21,398 nucleotides of DNA from Eubacterium limosum (GTDB lineage: Bacteria; Bacillota; Clostridia; Eubacteriales; Eubacteriaceae), in NCBI GenBank assembly GCA_959020865.1, contig CAUEUD010000037.1:1-21398 (forward strand), read 5' to 3'. Of the stretch, positions 14,715-21,306 are shown one piece after another; the stretch's first letter is position 1; every line of letters begins with the position of its first letter. A model generated the notes under the pieces. The model made no database searches and was not told the origin of the DNA. It saw nothing but the letters and a program-made list of their open reading frames with translations. The translations under genes were made by a program, and so were the position numbers.

Positions 14715-14743
14715 ATTATAACATCCGGGCCGTTTCTTGTCAA
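14715..14743 (-). promoter_or_regulatory. Consensus sigma-70 promoter downstream of the ABC transporter
   Basis: TTGACA (14738-14743) and TATAAT (14715-14720) match the consensus exactly and are 17 bases apart on the minus strand. The promoter begins seven bases after the ATPase stop codon. It should be among the strongest in the window. Confidence 0.85.
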
Positions 14744-14749
14744 AACGCC

Positions 14750-15529
14750 TTAAATCTTGGCCGCAATACATGCCATCCGCTCTGCCTCCTCCACATAGAC
14801 CAGGTGCAGGGCTGTGCGGTATACGGCACTCAGCGTTTCTTCACTCAATATATCGCCTACTGTGCCTGTTATCATGTGCCCGTCCCGGTCCAGAATACCT
14901 GCCTTCCCCTCCAGCAAAATCGGCTGGTCCGGGTTATGGGTTGTCATGATAACTGCGTAATCCCGGCCGCACAGTTTTTTGATGAGCCGCATAATATTCA
15001 ATTGATTGCCGTAGTCCAACGCGGAGGTCGGTTCATCAAAAAGAATAATTTCCGGCTGCTGGACGATGGCTCTGGCAATACATGCCTGCTGCTTTTCACC
15101 ACCGCTGATCTGAGTGCAGAGACGGTGCGCGAGGTGCTCAATGCCGAGCAGCGCAATGGTTTCATCTACAATTTCGTAATCTTTTTTCTTTGGCGTCACC
15201 AGCATTCCCACATGTGCGGCCCTTCCCATGGCAATATAGTCCCTGACTGAGTAGCCGTAGGTTATCTCCGTGGTCTGAGGCACATAGGCAATTTTAAAAG
15301 CTGTATCTCTGGAGCTCATTTTATCCAGACGCACACCGTCCACCAGTATCTCACCGGTTGTCAGAGGCGTCAAGTTTGCCAGAGAATTAAGGAGCGTTGA
15401 CTTGCCTGCTCCGTTTGGGCCAAGGATGGTAAAAATCTCTCCCTTTTCCAGGGTGAACGAAATATCGGTAAAGACATTTTCCCTTGTGGGATAGGAAAAG
15501 CCTGCTTTTTTCACTTCCAGTAATGCCAT
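14750..15529 (-). CDS. ABC transporter ATPase, FecE/BtuD type
   Basis: This 259-residue protein powers the importer encoded with it. It has Walker A (GPNGAGKST), the Q-loop (YVPQTTE), the signature ISGGEKQQ, Walker B (ILFDEPTSALD) and the switch histidine in MTTHNP, so it is a complete ATPase of the iron-siderophore/B12/molybdate-type family. The start is uncertain: an in-frame GTG at 15538 overlaps the permease stop, while the ATG at 15529 lies just after it; I use the ATG. Either way the genes are translationally coupled. Cytoplasmic, partner of the FecCD permease. Confidence 0.9.
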   Translation of the reverse strand: MALLEVKKAGFSYPTRENVFTDISFTLEKGEIFTILGPNGAGKSTLLNSLANLTPLTTGEILVDGVRLDKMSSRDTAFKIAYVPQTTEITYGYSVRDYIAMGRAAHVGMLVTPKKKDYEIVDETIALLGIEHLAHRLCTQISGGEKQQACIARAIVQQPEIILFDEPTSALDYGNQLNIMRLIKKLCGRDYAVIMTTHNPDQPILLEGKAGILDRDGHMITGTVGDILSEETLSAVYRTALHLVYVEEAERMACIAAKI

Positions 15530-15530
15530 A

Positions 15531-16577
15531 TCACTCACTCATCCTTTGCTTGATCAATACCCAGGTAAAGAAGGGCGCTCCGATAAAGCCGGTTAAAATC
15601 CCCAGGGGAAGCTCCCCACCGGTAAGCGTCCGGGCCAGGGTGTCAATGATGATCAGAAATCCGGCGCTGAGCAGTGTGGTAACCGGCAGCAGCCGCACGT
15701 TGTTGCTGCCCACCACCATTCTTCCAAGGTGAGGCATTACAAGCCCGATCCACCCGATGGTTCCGCTCATACACACTGCCGAAGCTGTCAGCACGGTAGA
15801 GCAGATGATGGCAATCCCTCTCTCAAAGCGCAGGTTAACGCCCAGAGACCGCGCCTCATTATCCCCGAGAGATAAAATATTAATCCGCCACCGCATGATA
15901 ATAAGCACTGCGCCGCTGATGATCATAATCGGCGCAATGGCCATAAGCGTGGGATAGGTAACCTTCGCGATGCTCCCCAGCTGCCAGTAGGTCATATCGG
16001 GCAGCTGGGTATCCGTATCTGCAATGTATTTTGTGAGGCCAATGATCGAATTCATAAATCCGCCTACGATCACACCGGCCAGTACCAGCATCATGGTTGA
16101 ATTACGGTGCATCAGCTTTGGAATGGAGGTGGTGACAAACACGGTTAAAAGACCGCCCGCAAAGGCCAGCACCTGTGTCATTCCACTCCCCAGACTCATC
16201 AGGATTGCAACAGCCGCGCCCACACAGGCTCCTGCGGAAACCCCCAGAAGATCTGGCGATACCAGAGGGTTTTTAAACATCCCCTGATAGGTGGCCCCGG
16301 CCAATGCCAGGGAACCGCCGACCAGGACAGCAGCCAGTACACGCGGCAGCCGCAGGTTGATAATAACATCATACATTGTCTTATCCCAGGTTGGGGTGAT
16401 GGGGAATATCTGGGACAGCAGGATTTTGACAGCCTGTACTACCGGCACATGATAACGCCCCACACACAGCGCTGTTAAAATAAGCGCAATAACAATAACC
16501 GCCGCCAGTGCCAAAACCAAACCCAGCGGCCTGTCTTCCGGATTTTTCACCTTGTTTTCTTTTATATCTCTCGCCAT
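15531..16577 (-). CDS. ABC transporter permease, FecCD/BtuC type
   Basis: This 348-residue membrane protein shows the many hydrophobic segments of the FecCD family. It carries the family motifs GLVMPHLGRMVVGSNN and ARTLTGGELPLGILTGFIGAPFF, which form the ATPase contact and C-terminal helices. A dimer of it should form the channel. A TTG-started frame begins eight codons earlier, but it overlaps the terminator tail, so I take the ATG at 16577, preceded by AAAGGA. It is separated from the binding-protein gene by a strong hairpin terminator. The likely ligand is discussed under the leader RNA: molybdate or tungstate is favoured, with iron-siderophore or cobalamin as alternatives. Confidence 0.9.
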   Translation of the reverse strand: MARDIKENKVKNPEDRPLGLVLALAAVIVIALILTALCVGRYHVPVVQAVKILLSQIFPITPTWDKTMYDVIINLRLPRVLAAVLVGGSLALAGATYQGMFKNPLVSPDLLGVSAGACVGAAVAILMSLGSGMTQVLAFAGGLLTVFVTTSIPKLMHRNSTMMLVLAGVIVGGFMNSIIGLTKYIADTDTQLPDMTYWQLGSIAKVTYPTLMAIAPIMIISGAVLIIMRWRINILSLGDNEARSLGVNLRFERGIAIICSTVLTASAVCMSGTIGWIGLVMPHLGRMVVGSNNVRLLPVTTLLSAGFLIIIDTLARTLTGGELPLGILTGFIGAPFFTWVLIKQRMSE

Positions 16578-16598
16578 ACAATTTTGTCCTTTTATTTT

Positions 16599-16626
16599 CA
16601 AAAAAGCCGCCGAGCAATCGGCGGCT
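16599..16626 (-). terminator. Intra-operon terminator/attenuator between binding protein and permease
   Basis: AGCCGCCGA (16605-16613) and TCGGCGGCT (16618-16626) form a perfect 9-bp stem with a four-base loop, followed by TTTTTT on the minus strand. It would lower permease and ATPase expression relative to the binding protein, a common arrangement for such transporters. Confidence 0.88.
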
Positions 16627-16674
16627 TTGACTGTTTATTCTTTCATATTATTTCTTTATGCCCTTTAATCCAGC

Positions 16675-17772
16675 TTAGCGTCCGTCCGGGGCATTTTTGC
16701 CAGCTAAAATCGCATCCGCATATTCATCTGAGAGATCATAGCCTAAATAATCTTTATAGAAGGAAATGGTTTCCTTTTTCATGTCAATATCTTCGAATTT
16801 ATCGGGATATAAGGTTTTAGCCACCCAAAGTACCTGCAGCGCAGACTCTGAACCAAAACGGTCCCACTGGAAGGTTCCCTGCGGGTTTCGGTAAACCTTA
16901 CCGTCCTGAACCGCCTTCAGGTTTGCCAGTGAAGCGTCGCTCATCAGGGCGTCATAGGCATCTGCCTGTCCAGTTCCGCCAACAATGATCACATCCGGAT
17001 TAATGCTCAGGAACTGCTCTGGTGTAATTTCCTTGCTCATTCCCTGAAGAATCCCATCCGTGGATAATTTGCCGCCAGCGATAGTCAGCCATTCTTCCTG
17101 CATTGTACCGTTTCCGGTTGTTTTGTAAGGACTGGTGCCGCTCTGTCCATCGACATAGTGTACAACAGGCTTGTCTTCATCTTTTACATCTTTTAAGCGG
17201 TCCTGAACCAGCTTAATGTTCTTTTCCAGATACTCAACATACTTGTCCGCTCGTTCCTTTTCGCTGGTTCCCAGTGCTCCACCGGTTTTTAAGACAGATT
17301 CTTTTAAGCCGTCATAATTATTGAACATCATACAGGCCGCGTTAAGCCCTGCAGCGCGGTAGGCTTCGGCGTCCTCATCGCTGGAGGTAATGACCAGATC
17401 CGGTTTCAGGTTTAGCAGCTCTTCAGCGGTCACGTCGCCATTTCCGCCAACTGTCTGTTTTTCCATAATGGCCGGATTAACAATCTGCATCCAGGTAAAG
17501 CTTGGCTTTTGCAGGGTGGCCATATAGGCGGTCTGTTTATCCTGCGCTCCCAGTATAATCATAATCTGGTTGCTGGACGGCCAGAGGTTAATGACCGACT
17601 TCACTTCTGCCGGAACCGTTACCTCAACGCCTGACATATCGGTAATGGTACGGTCTCCGTCCGTATTGTCCGACTTCGCTGTATCACCGTTGTTTTGTGA
17701 ACAGCCAGCTGCAGTAAAACTGAGAAGCACCAGTACCAACAGCACAGATAGGGCTTTTTTAATTTTTTTCAT
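16675..17772 (-). CDS. ABC transporter substrate-binding lipoprotein, FecB/MolA type
   Basis: This 365-residue protein captures the ligand outside the cell. It starts with a lipoprotein signal peptide: basic MKKIKKA, a hydrophobic stretch and the lipobox TAAGC with the lipidated Cys at about 24. DRTITDMSGVEVTVP opens the FecB-type domain; LLNLKPDLVITS and SINPDVIIVGG are typical of its two lobes. The same fold carries siderophores, B12, heme and, in MolA-type transporters, molybdate or tungstate. The ligand cannot be read from sequence. AAGGAG lies nine bases before the ATG. The gene is directly behind the structured leader RNA and its terminator. Confidence 0.9.
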   Translation of the reverse strand: MKKIKKALSVLLVLVLLSFTAAGCSQNNGDTAKSDNTDGDRTITDMSGVEVTVPAEVKSVINLWPSSNQIMIILGAQDKQTAYMATLQKPSFTWMQIVNPAIMEKQTVGGNGDVTAEELLNLKPDLVITSSDEDAEAYRAAGLNAACMMFNNYDGLKESVLKTGGALGTSEKERADKYVEYLEKNIKLVQDRLKDVKDEDKPVVHYVDGQSGTSPYKTTGNGTMQEEWLTIAGGKLSTDGILQGMSKEITPEQFLSINPDVIIVGGTGQADAYDALMSDASLANLKAVQDGKVYRNPQGTFQWDRFGSESALQVLWVAKTLYPDKFEDIDMKKETISFYKDYLGYDLSDEYADAILAGKNAPDGR

Positions 17773-17810
17773 TTCTCACATCTCCTTATTTCCCTATATT
17801 TTATATATAC

Positions 17811-17842
17811 AAAAAGGGCATACTCCGTTTAAGAATATGCCC
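17811..17842 (-). terminator. Leader terminator of the ABC transporter RNA (element A)
   Basis: GGGCATACTC (17816-17825) pairs with GAATATGCCC (17833-17842), ten pairs with one G-U wobble on the minus strand, followed by TTTTTG. It lies 22 bases downstream of the aptamer and 43 bases before the ATG, so stopping here would block the whole transporter. Its 5' arm GCATATTC can also pair with the AAGAATGC at the end of the aptamer. Confidence 0.8.
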
Positions 17843-17864
17843 GTTTAGTATCAAACAGCTCAAT

Positions 17865-17958
17865 GCATTCTTCTCAAATACGGAAAGCGCAGGCGTTTCC
17901 CCCTACACTCATCGGTCCCCAGCCATGGGGTTTCCTTTAGGCCTGTGAACTCGAATGC
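17865..17958 (-). ncRNA. Structured leader element A, probable Moco/Tuco-type riboswitch
   Basis: The closing stem GCATTC/GAATGC (17953-17958 with 17865-17870) encloses conserved blocks that recur in a second copy at 21 kb: AGGCCTAAAGGAA, a CCCC-ATGGCT-GGGG hairpin followed at once by ACCGATGAG, a GGAAACG/CTTTCC hairpin, and TTTGAGAAGAATGC. This pattern and its place ahead of a metal-oxyanion-type transporter match my memory of the molybdenum (or tungsten) cofactor riboswitch. I could not search Rfam, so the class is inference; the shared structure is directly seen. The aptamer lies in the gap between the methyltransferase and transporter genes. Since closing the aptamer stem would free the terminator, ligand binding should switch the gene off. 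Confidence 0.6.
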
Positions 17959-17968
17959 ATATTTAATT

Positions 17969-18808
17969 TTACAGCTCCAGTTTTCCCGGTTTCCACCACA
18001 TGACGTAGGTTTCAGTCTCACGCCTGAAGGAGACGCCGCCTCCCGGTAAATCCGTAAGCCACTCATCCACGTTTTTCCTGAAAACTTCTTCCCGGTCTTC
18101 CGGTACTGGATGCAGGGTTCTCAAATCATTGTAGGCTGCTTCCCGGCTTTCGTAATCGCAGTGGAAGCCATCTGTCACAACTTTAACGTTTGGGTTTACA
18201 CCCATATCGTAGAGCAGATTAAAATTCACATTATATCCAAGCAGACGGTTCATTGGGGGTACTGGCCTCAGCGCATCATCCACACCGTAAAACAAAGCGT
18301 CGTGCACTTGCTTCAAGCTGGGGCTTTTGACCCAGCAGAGAATAAAGACGTATTTGTTTGCCAATGCATTCAGCTTGATGAGGTCAGCGAGGGCTGTTGT
18401 CCGTGAGGCGATGACAATATCGTGCTTTTCGATATTCTCCCCGGGCTTCACATCATCCCAATTCAAAAGCCGGGTGGTCAGATTTGACACGCCGGCAGCG
18501 TCAGCGTTTTCCTGGCACTTTTCCAGCATTTGCTGGGCCACATCCAGGCTGGTGACACTTTTCGCCATACCGGCGATCGGCACTGAAAGCCTGCCAGGCC
18601 CACAGCCTACGTCCAATACTGTGTCTTCCTTTGTAATAATCAAAGCGTCCAGCTGATTCTGTGTGTACTCTCTTTCCAGCTGTGCCATTTTATTGTACAT
18701 CTGCGCAGCCGCGCCCCACATTTTTGCAGGGTCGCTATCCATAGGGCCTGCCTTAGCTGCTGGATGGCTTAATTCTGAAATTGCTGCCCAGTTTACTAAT
18801 CCATTCAT
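17969..18808 (-). CDS. Class I SAM-dependent methyltransferase
   Basis: This 279-residue protein has the Rossmann-fold SAM site VLDVGCGPGRLSVPIA (64-79), with VTSLDVAQQML as the second motif and an acidic residue after strand 2. About 60 helical residues (MYNKMAQLEREYTQNQLDAL) precede it. No substrate-specific motif is recognised. The gene is just upstream of the leader RNA and metal-type ABC transporter, so it may be co-transcribed and linked to that ligand, for example modification of a chelator or cofactor. This is inference. The ATG follows GGTG; no clear terminator separates it from the transporter leader. Confidence 0.75.
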   Translation of the reverse strand: MNGLVNWAAISELSHPAAKAGPMDSDPAKMWGAAAQMYNKMAQLEREYTQNQLDALIITKEDTVLDVGCGPGRLSVPIAGMAKSVTSLDVAQQMLEKCQENADAAGVSNLTTRLLNWDDVKPGENIEKHDIVIASRTTALADLIKLNALANKYVFILCWVKSPSLKQVHDALFYGVDDALRPVPPMNRLLGYNVNFNLLYDMGVNPNVKVVTDGFHCDYESREAAYNDLRTLHPVPEDREEVFRKNVDEWLTDLPGGGVSFRRETETYVMWWKPGKLEL

Positions 18809-18870
18809 AATTTCACCACATTTCCTGTTTTACCGGATCATTTATTTAGTTTATTTTGAAAACATTTACT

Positions 18871-18899
18871 ATTTTATCGCTTCTTTTTAAAATTGTCCA
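18871..18899 (-). promoter_or_regulatory. Promoter of the methyltransferase gene
   Basis: TGGACA (18894-18899) and TAAAAT (18871-18876) each match consensus at five of six bases and are 17 apart on the minus strand, about 63 bases upstream of the ATG. Confidence 0.6.
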
Positions 18900-18956
18900 T
18901 ACAGTTTCCACTAAAAACAATTTTTTACCCTACTTTTTTAATTTTCTAAACTTCTG

Positions 18957-19481
18957 TCATTTTTCCAATGCCTTGATGATCGTCTGGAAAATCTGATCAT
19001 TAGACGGCATACGGTTGGGCGCTCTGCCCTCCCCGTTTTCAACAAAAATACAGCCATCTTCCTTTAAAGTCTGGATATTCCGCTGCACACTGGGCTTGCT
19101 GTACATCATCGGATTGATGTTATTGGCAAACACAATGGGCGCTGTGGTGGAAAGAATGGTTGTCGTCAGTAAATTGTCTGCTATGCCGTTGGCTGCTTTG
19201 CCAATGGTATTGGCCGAGGCTGGAGCGATCAGCAGTAAATCAGACTGGTCGGAGGTTTTGTGCTCAGAGTCCCATACCTTTGGTTCCTCAAACTGGTCGA
19301 TTTCAACCGGATTCCCCGACGCGCGCCGCAGTGGAAGCGGTGTAATAAAATTAAGGGCATTCGGGGTTAATATCACCTTTACCTCTGCCTTTTCACTTCG
19401 CAGCATCCGGATAAGTCCAGGAATCTGGTCAACCGGCGTACATGCCGTAATCCCAATGGTTATGTTTTTTCCAATCAGCAT
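18957..19481 (-). CDS. Flavoprotein of the CoaC/Dfp/UbiX-like family
   Basis: This 174-residue protein belongs to the homo-oligomeric flavin-containing Cys decarboxylase family, whose FMN binds in a Rossmann fold. ITIGITACTPVDQ opens the fold. DSEHKTSDQSDLLLIAPASANTIGK (around 70-95) carries the conserved His and the PASANT motif, and NPMMYSKPSVQRN is the substrate-clamp segment (PAMNxxMW in CoaC). It lacks the CoaB half of bifunctional Dfp, so it is a single-domain decarboxylase or related redox enzyme. Three starts are possible; the ATG at 19481 has the best spacing (eight bases) from GGAG. An extended -10 box precedes it. Its role next to the methyltransferase is unknown. Confidence 0.8.
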   Translation of the reverse strand: MLIGKNITIGITACTPVDQIPGLIRMLRSEKAEVKVILTPNALNFITPLPLRRASGNPVEIDQFEEPKVWDSEHKTSDQSDLLLIAPASANTIGKAANGIADNLLTTTILSTTAPIVFANNINPMMYSKPSVQRNIQTLKEDGCIFVENGEGRAPNRMPSNDQIFQTIIKALEK

Positions 19482-19518
19482 TTTCATTTCTCCTGTAAAC
19501 AATTAAATTTTCTTATTC

Positions 19519-19524
19519 ATTATA
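19519..19524 (-). promoter_or_regulatory. Extended -10 promoter of the flavoprotein gene
   Basis: TGCTATAAT on the minus strand is an extended -10 element (TATAAT at 19519-19524), 37 bases before the start codon. No good -35 box is seen at 17 bases, which is usual when the TG extension is present. Confidence 0.5.
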
Positions 19525-19638
19525 GCACAGATAAGTCAAAACTCATAAGCCGCTCTCAAAACCTGAGGGACAAAGCCTTTTACCTAAGGAAGAAAAAAGC
19601 GTCCTGCGGGTATTACTCTCACTGCGGTATCTTCTTCT

Positions 19639-19827
19639 CTATAATTGATGCTTTATCTCATCTGTGGCCGGCTGTTCTGGTGGTTCGGCACGATTCCTGA
19701 GCGTTTTCCACAGCGCCTGGACCTCTTTTCTTATCTGGATAAAAGGCACCGTCTCGGGCAACGACACTTTTTTGACAGCCATAATACCTTTCATATAAAA
19801 GGGTATTCTGCCATTATTCTCATTCAC
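19639..19827 (-). CDS. Possible 62-residue protein behind the FNT gene
   Basis: This frame opens with GTG three bases after the channel gene stop and reads MNENNGRIPFYMKGIMAVKK near its start. An internal ATG (MAVKKV) has an AAAGGT site three bases away. The chain is charged, has no membrane helix and matches no family I know. Continuous placement behind the FNT gene argues for it; the weak start signals argue against it. Confidence 0.35.
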   Translation of the reverse strand: MNENNGRIPFYMKGIMAVKKVSLPETVPFIQIRKEVQALWKTLRNRAEPPEQPATDEIKHQL

Positions 19828-19830
19828 TCG

Positions 19831-20604
19831 TTATTTACGAATGTACGCATAATAGTAAACACATGGTACGATTATGGCGCCACCGATAATATTGCCGAGC
19901 GTGACAGGCAGCAGATTGTTGATAAACATCTGTCCCCAGCTGACATCCGCGCCCAGGAAAATCCCAAGAGGAATATAGGTCATATTGGCAACGCTATGTT
20001 CAAAGCCCGCAAAAACAAAAAGCATGATCGGAAACCAGATCGCAAAGATTTTGCCGATCATATCCTTTGAGCCAGCCTGCATCCAGCACGCTAAAACAAC
20101 CAGTATATTACATAGAATACCGCGGATCAGCGCTGCTGAAAAAGGCATCCCAACCTTTGCCTGTGCAACGGCCATCGCTTTGTCCAGCACTGCGTCTGCA
20201 TAAAGACCGCTTTTGGCCAAAACAAAAGCCAACAAGATCGAGCCGATTAAATTGCCGATATAAACAACCACCCAGTTTGTCAGCATTCCCTTGATGGTAA
20301 TTTTTTTATCCATCAGGGCCAGTGTCATCAGGTTATTGCCTGTAAACAGCTCCGCACCGCATAATATTACCATCATCAAGCCTGCCGGAAATACCGAAGC
20401 GCCAATAAACTTAGCGAGCATAGCCTCGCTTAAGGCACCTTTGCCAATGCCTGTCGCCAGTAAAAATCCATGGGCACCAAAGCCAATAAAAGCACCTGCA
20501 AAAATGCCGAGAAGCAGCATTTTACCGATGGAAAGGGAGGCCTTTTTTACACCATTCCCAACCCACACTTCTCCAATCTCTGCCGGAGAAAGAAAACCAT
20601 TCAT
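19831..20604 (-). CDS. focA: Formate/nitrite transporter (FNT) family channel
   Basis: This 257-residue membrane protein is of the FNT family, pentameric channels for formate, nitrite or hydrosulfide. Six membrane segments are visible. Motifs include GAFIGFG near the first helix, CGAELFTGN, RGILCNILVVLACW, and GFEHSVANMTYIPLG with the conserved pore histidine. NNLLPVTLGNIIGG completes the last helix region. A GTG three codons upstream is too close to the ribosome site, so I start at ATG 20604, eight bases after AGGAGG. In an acetogen or mixed-acid fermenter it would most likely carry formate. It has its own promoter; the second copy of the structured leader lies about 0.4 kb upstream. Confidence 0.88.
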   Translation of the reverse strand: MNGFLSPAEIGEVWVGNGVKKASLSIGKMLLLGIFAGAFIGFGAHGFLLATGIGKGALSEAMLAKFIGASVFPAGLMMVILCGAELFTGNNLMTLALMDKKITIKGMLTNWVVVYIGNLIGSILLAFVLAKSGLYADAVLDKAMAVAQAKVGMPFSAALIRGILCNILVVLACWMQAGSKDMIGKIFAIWFPIMLFVFAGFEHSVANMTYIPLGIFLGADVSWGQMFINNLLPVTLGNIIGGAIIVPCVYYYAYIRK

Positions 20605-20635
20605 TTCACACACCTCCTGAATGTTTATTTCAAGA

Positions 20636-20664
20636 TTATATCACAGCCTTAAACTATGTTTAAG
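20636..20664 (-). promoter_or_regulatory. FNT gene promoter with overlapping palindrome
   Basis: TATAAT with an upstream TG (extended -10) lies about 30 bases before the ATG. The palindrome CTTAAAC-TAT-GTTTAAG (20648-20664, perfect 7-bp arms) covers the -35/spacer region and is a candidate operator. The regulator is unknown; it is not an FNR or CRP site by sequence. Confidence 0.55.
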
Positions 20665-20793
20665 TGTAAATTTTTATCCTTTTTAGCCGTTTTTTTATAT
20701 TTAAAAGATAAATTTTAGCAACGAATTACTATAACGTTACTTTTTAAGGAATTTTTGTGAACAAATTATCAAATAAACTTATATTTCAAAACA

Positions 20794-20820
20794 TAAAAAG
20801 CAGAACCGTATGGTCCTGCT
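20794..20820 (-). terminator. Terminator of the short RNA upstream of the FNT gene
   Basis: AGCAGAACC (20799-20807) and GGTCCTGCT (20812-20820) form a nine-pair stem with a four-base loop, followed by TTTTTATG on the minus strand. The only imperfect pair is a tolerated G-U on the minus-strand RNA and an A-C mismatch on the plus strand, which shows that the minus strand is the one transcribed. Confidence 0.85.
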
Positions 20821-20872
20821 CCATTCAGCAAAGGATTCAAATGGCCGCCGAGGCTGCGACGGCCCTTTGACT
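20794..20872 (-). ncRNA. Putative ~80-base structured small RNA
   Basis: Between a promoter (20879-20908) and a terminator (20794-20820) lies a short transcript with no gene. It folds into CAAAGG/CCTTTG (20864-20869 with 20829-20834) around a GCCGTCG/CGGCGGC hairpin (20857-20863 with 20844-20850). The hairpin loop CAGC can pair with GCTG just past the outer stem, giving a possible pseudoknot. I do not recognise the class. It may be an orphan RNA or an attenuator. Confidence 0.5.
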
Positions 20873-20878
20873 TGGTAG

Positions 20879-20908
20879 ATTATATAGCTTAGTGCCTTTT
20901 GTTTTCAA
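20879..20908 (-). promoter_or_regulatory. Promoter of the short RNA
   Basis: TTGAAA (20903-20908) and a perfect TATAAT (20879-20884) are 18 bases apart on the minus strand. Transcription should start near 20872. Confidence 0.65.
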
Positions 20909-20963
20909 TGACAAAAAGCAGCAGGAGCTCATGGATAAAATAACCATCTTTTGAAAAATCATT

Positions 20964-20999
20964 AAAAAAAGGCATACTTCTCCCGTGTCGAAATATGCC
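20964..20999 (-). terminator. Leader terminator of element B
   Basis: GGCATACTTC (20971-20980) and GAAATATGCC (20990-20999) pair in the minus-strand RNA, closing a nine-base loop, followed by TTTTTTT. It corresponds to the leader terminator of element A. Confidence 0.8.
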
Positions 21000-21023
21000 C
21001 CTGAAAATTTTCAGGAATCATCT

Positions 21024-21122
21024 GCATTCTTCTCAAACACGGAAAGCATATCCGTTTCCAGATATACTCATCGGTCCCCGGCCATGGGGCTTCACTTCCT
21101 TTAGGCCTTCGGACTCGAATGC
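21024..21122 (-). ncRNA. Structured leader element B, second probable Moco/Tuco-type riboswitch
   Basis: The same closing stem (GCATTC 21117-21122 with GAATGC 21024-21029) and the same blocks as element A are present: GGCCTAAAGGAA, CCCCATGGCCGGGG then ACCGATGAGT, a GGAAACG/CTTTCC hairpin and TTTGAGAAGAATGC. Variable stems differ in sequence but keep pairing. A perfect 16-base palindrome CCTGAAAATTTTCAGG (21000-21015) separates aptamer and terminator. No gene follows directly: a short RNA unit lies between it and the FNT gene. The class assignment is inference; the repeat relation is directly seen. Confidence 0.6.
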
Positions 21123-21174
21123 GGTTATTTTTTTGTTTATTTCTTCCAGATAAACTGAAATTAATGCTACGCTT

Positions 21175-21203
21175 ATTATAAATCATTTCCGGCATGAAGT
21201 CCA
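21175..21203 (-). promoter_or_regulatory. Promoter of leader element B
   Basis: TATAAT (21175-21180) with TGGACT at 17 bases (21198-21203) on the minus strand would start transcription near 21167, about 45 bases upstream of the aptamer. Confidence 0.55.
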
Positions 21204-21231
21204 GCCTTTTCTCACAGACATTTTCAAACAA

Positions 21232-21274
21232 AATACTGTATAGTATTGACATACTGTATATAACACACTATAAT
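21232..21274 (+). promoter_or_regulatory. Promoter and putative operator of the PadR-type gene
   Basis: Plus-strand TTGACA (21246-21251) and TATAAT (21269-21274) are perfect and 17 bases apart. ATACTGTATA is repeated at 21233-21242 and 21251-21260, and AATACT-GTAT-AGTATT (21232-21247) is a perfect inverted repeat touching the -35 box. PadR regulators often bind such A/T-rich sites in their own promoters, so autoregulation is likely. Confidence 0.7.
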
Positions 21275-21306
21275 GTGATTAACAGCAAACAAAGGAGGTC
21301 CGTCAT

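Noticed and set aside
17865..17958. Cobalamin, c-di-GMP or hammerhead RNA for leader A
   Set aside because: The B12 box is absent. The GGCCTAA and CCGATG strings recall c-di-GMP-I RNAs, but the GCAAAC and CGCAAAGC parts are missing. CCGATGA is not the hammerhead CUGAUGA core.
19548..19640. Terminator after the FNT gene or the 62-residue frame
   Set aside because: A run of T's at about 19590 has no pairing stem before it, and the CCTTAGG/CCTCAGG stem is mismatched with a short U-run.
20962..21252. A 96-codon frame over leader element B
   Set aside because: It is a by-product of the structured RNA: it crosses the aptamer and terminator and has no start signal.
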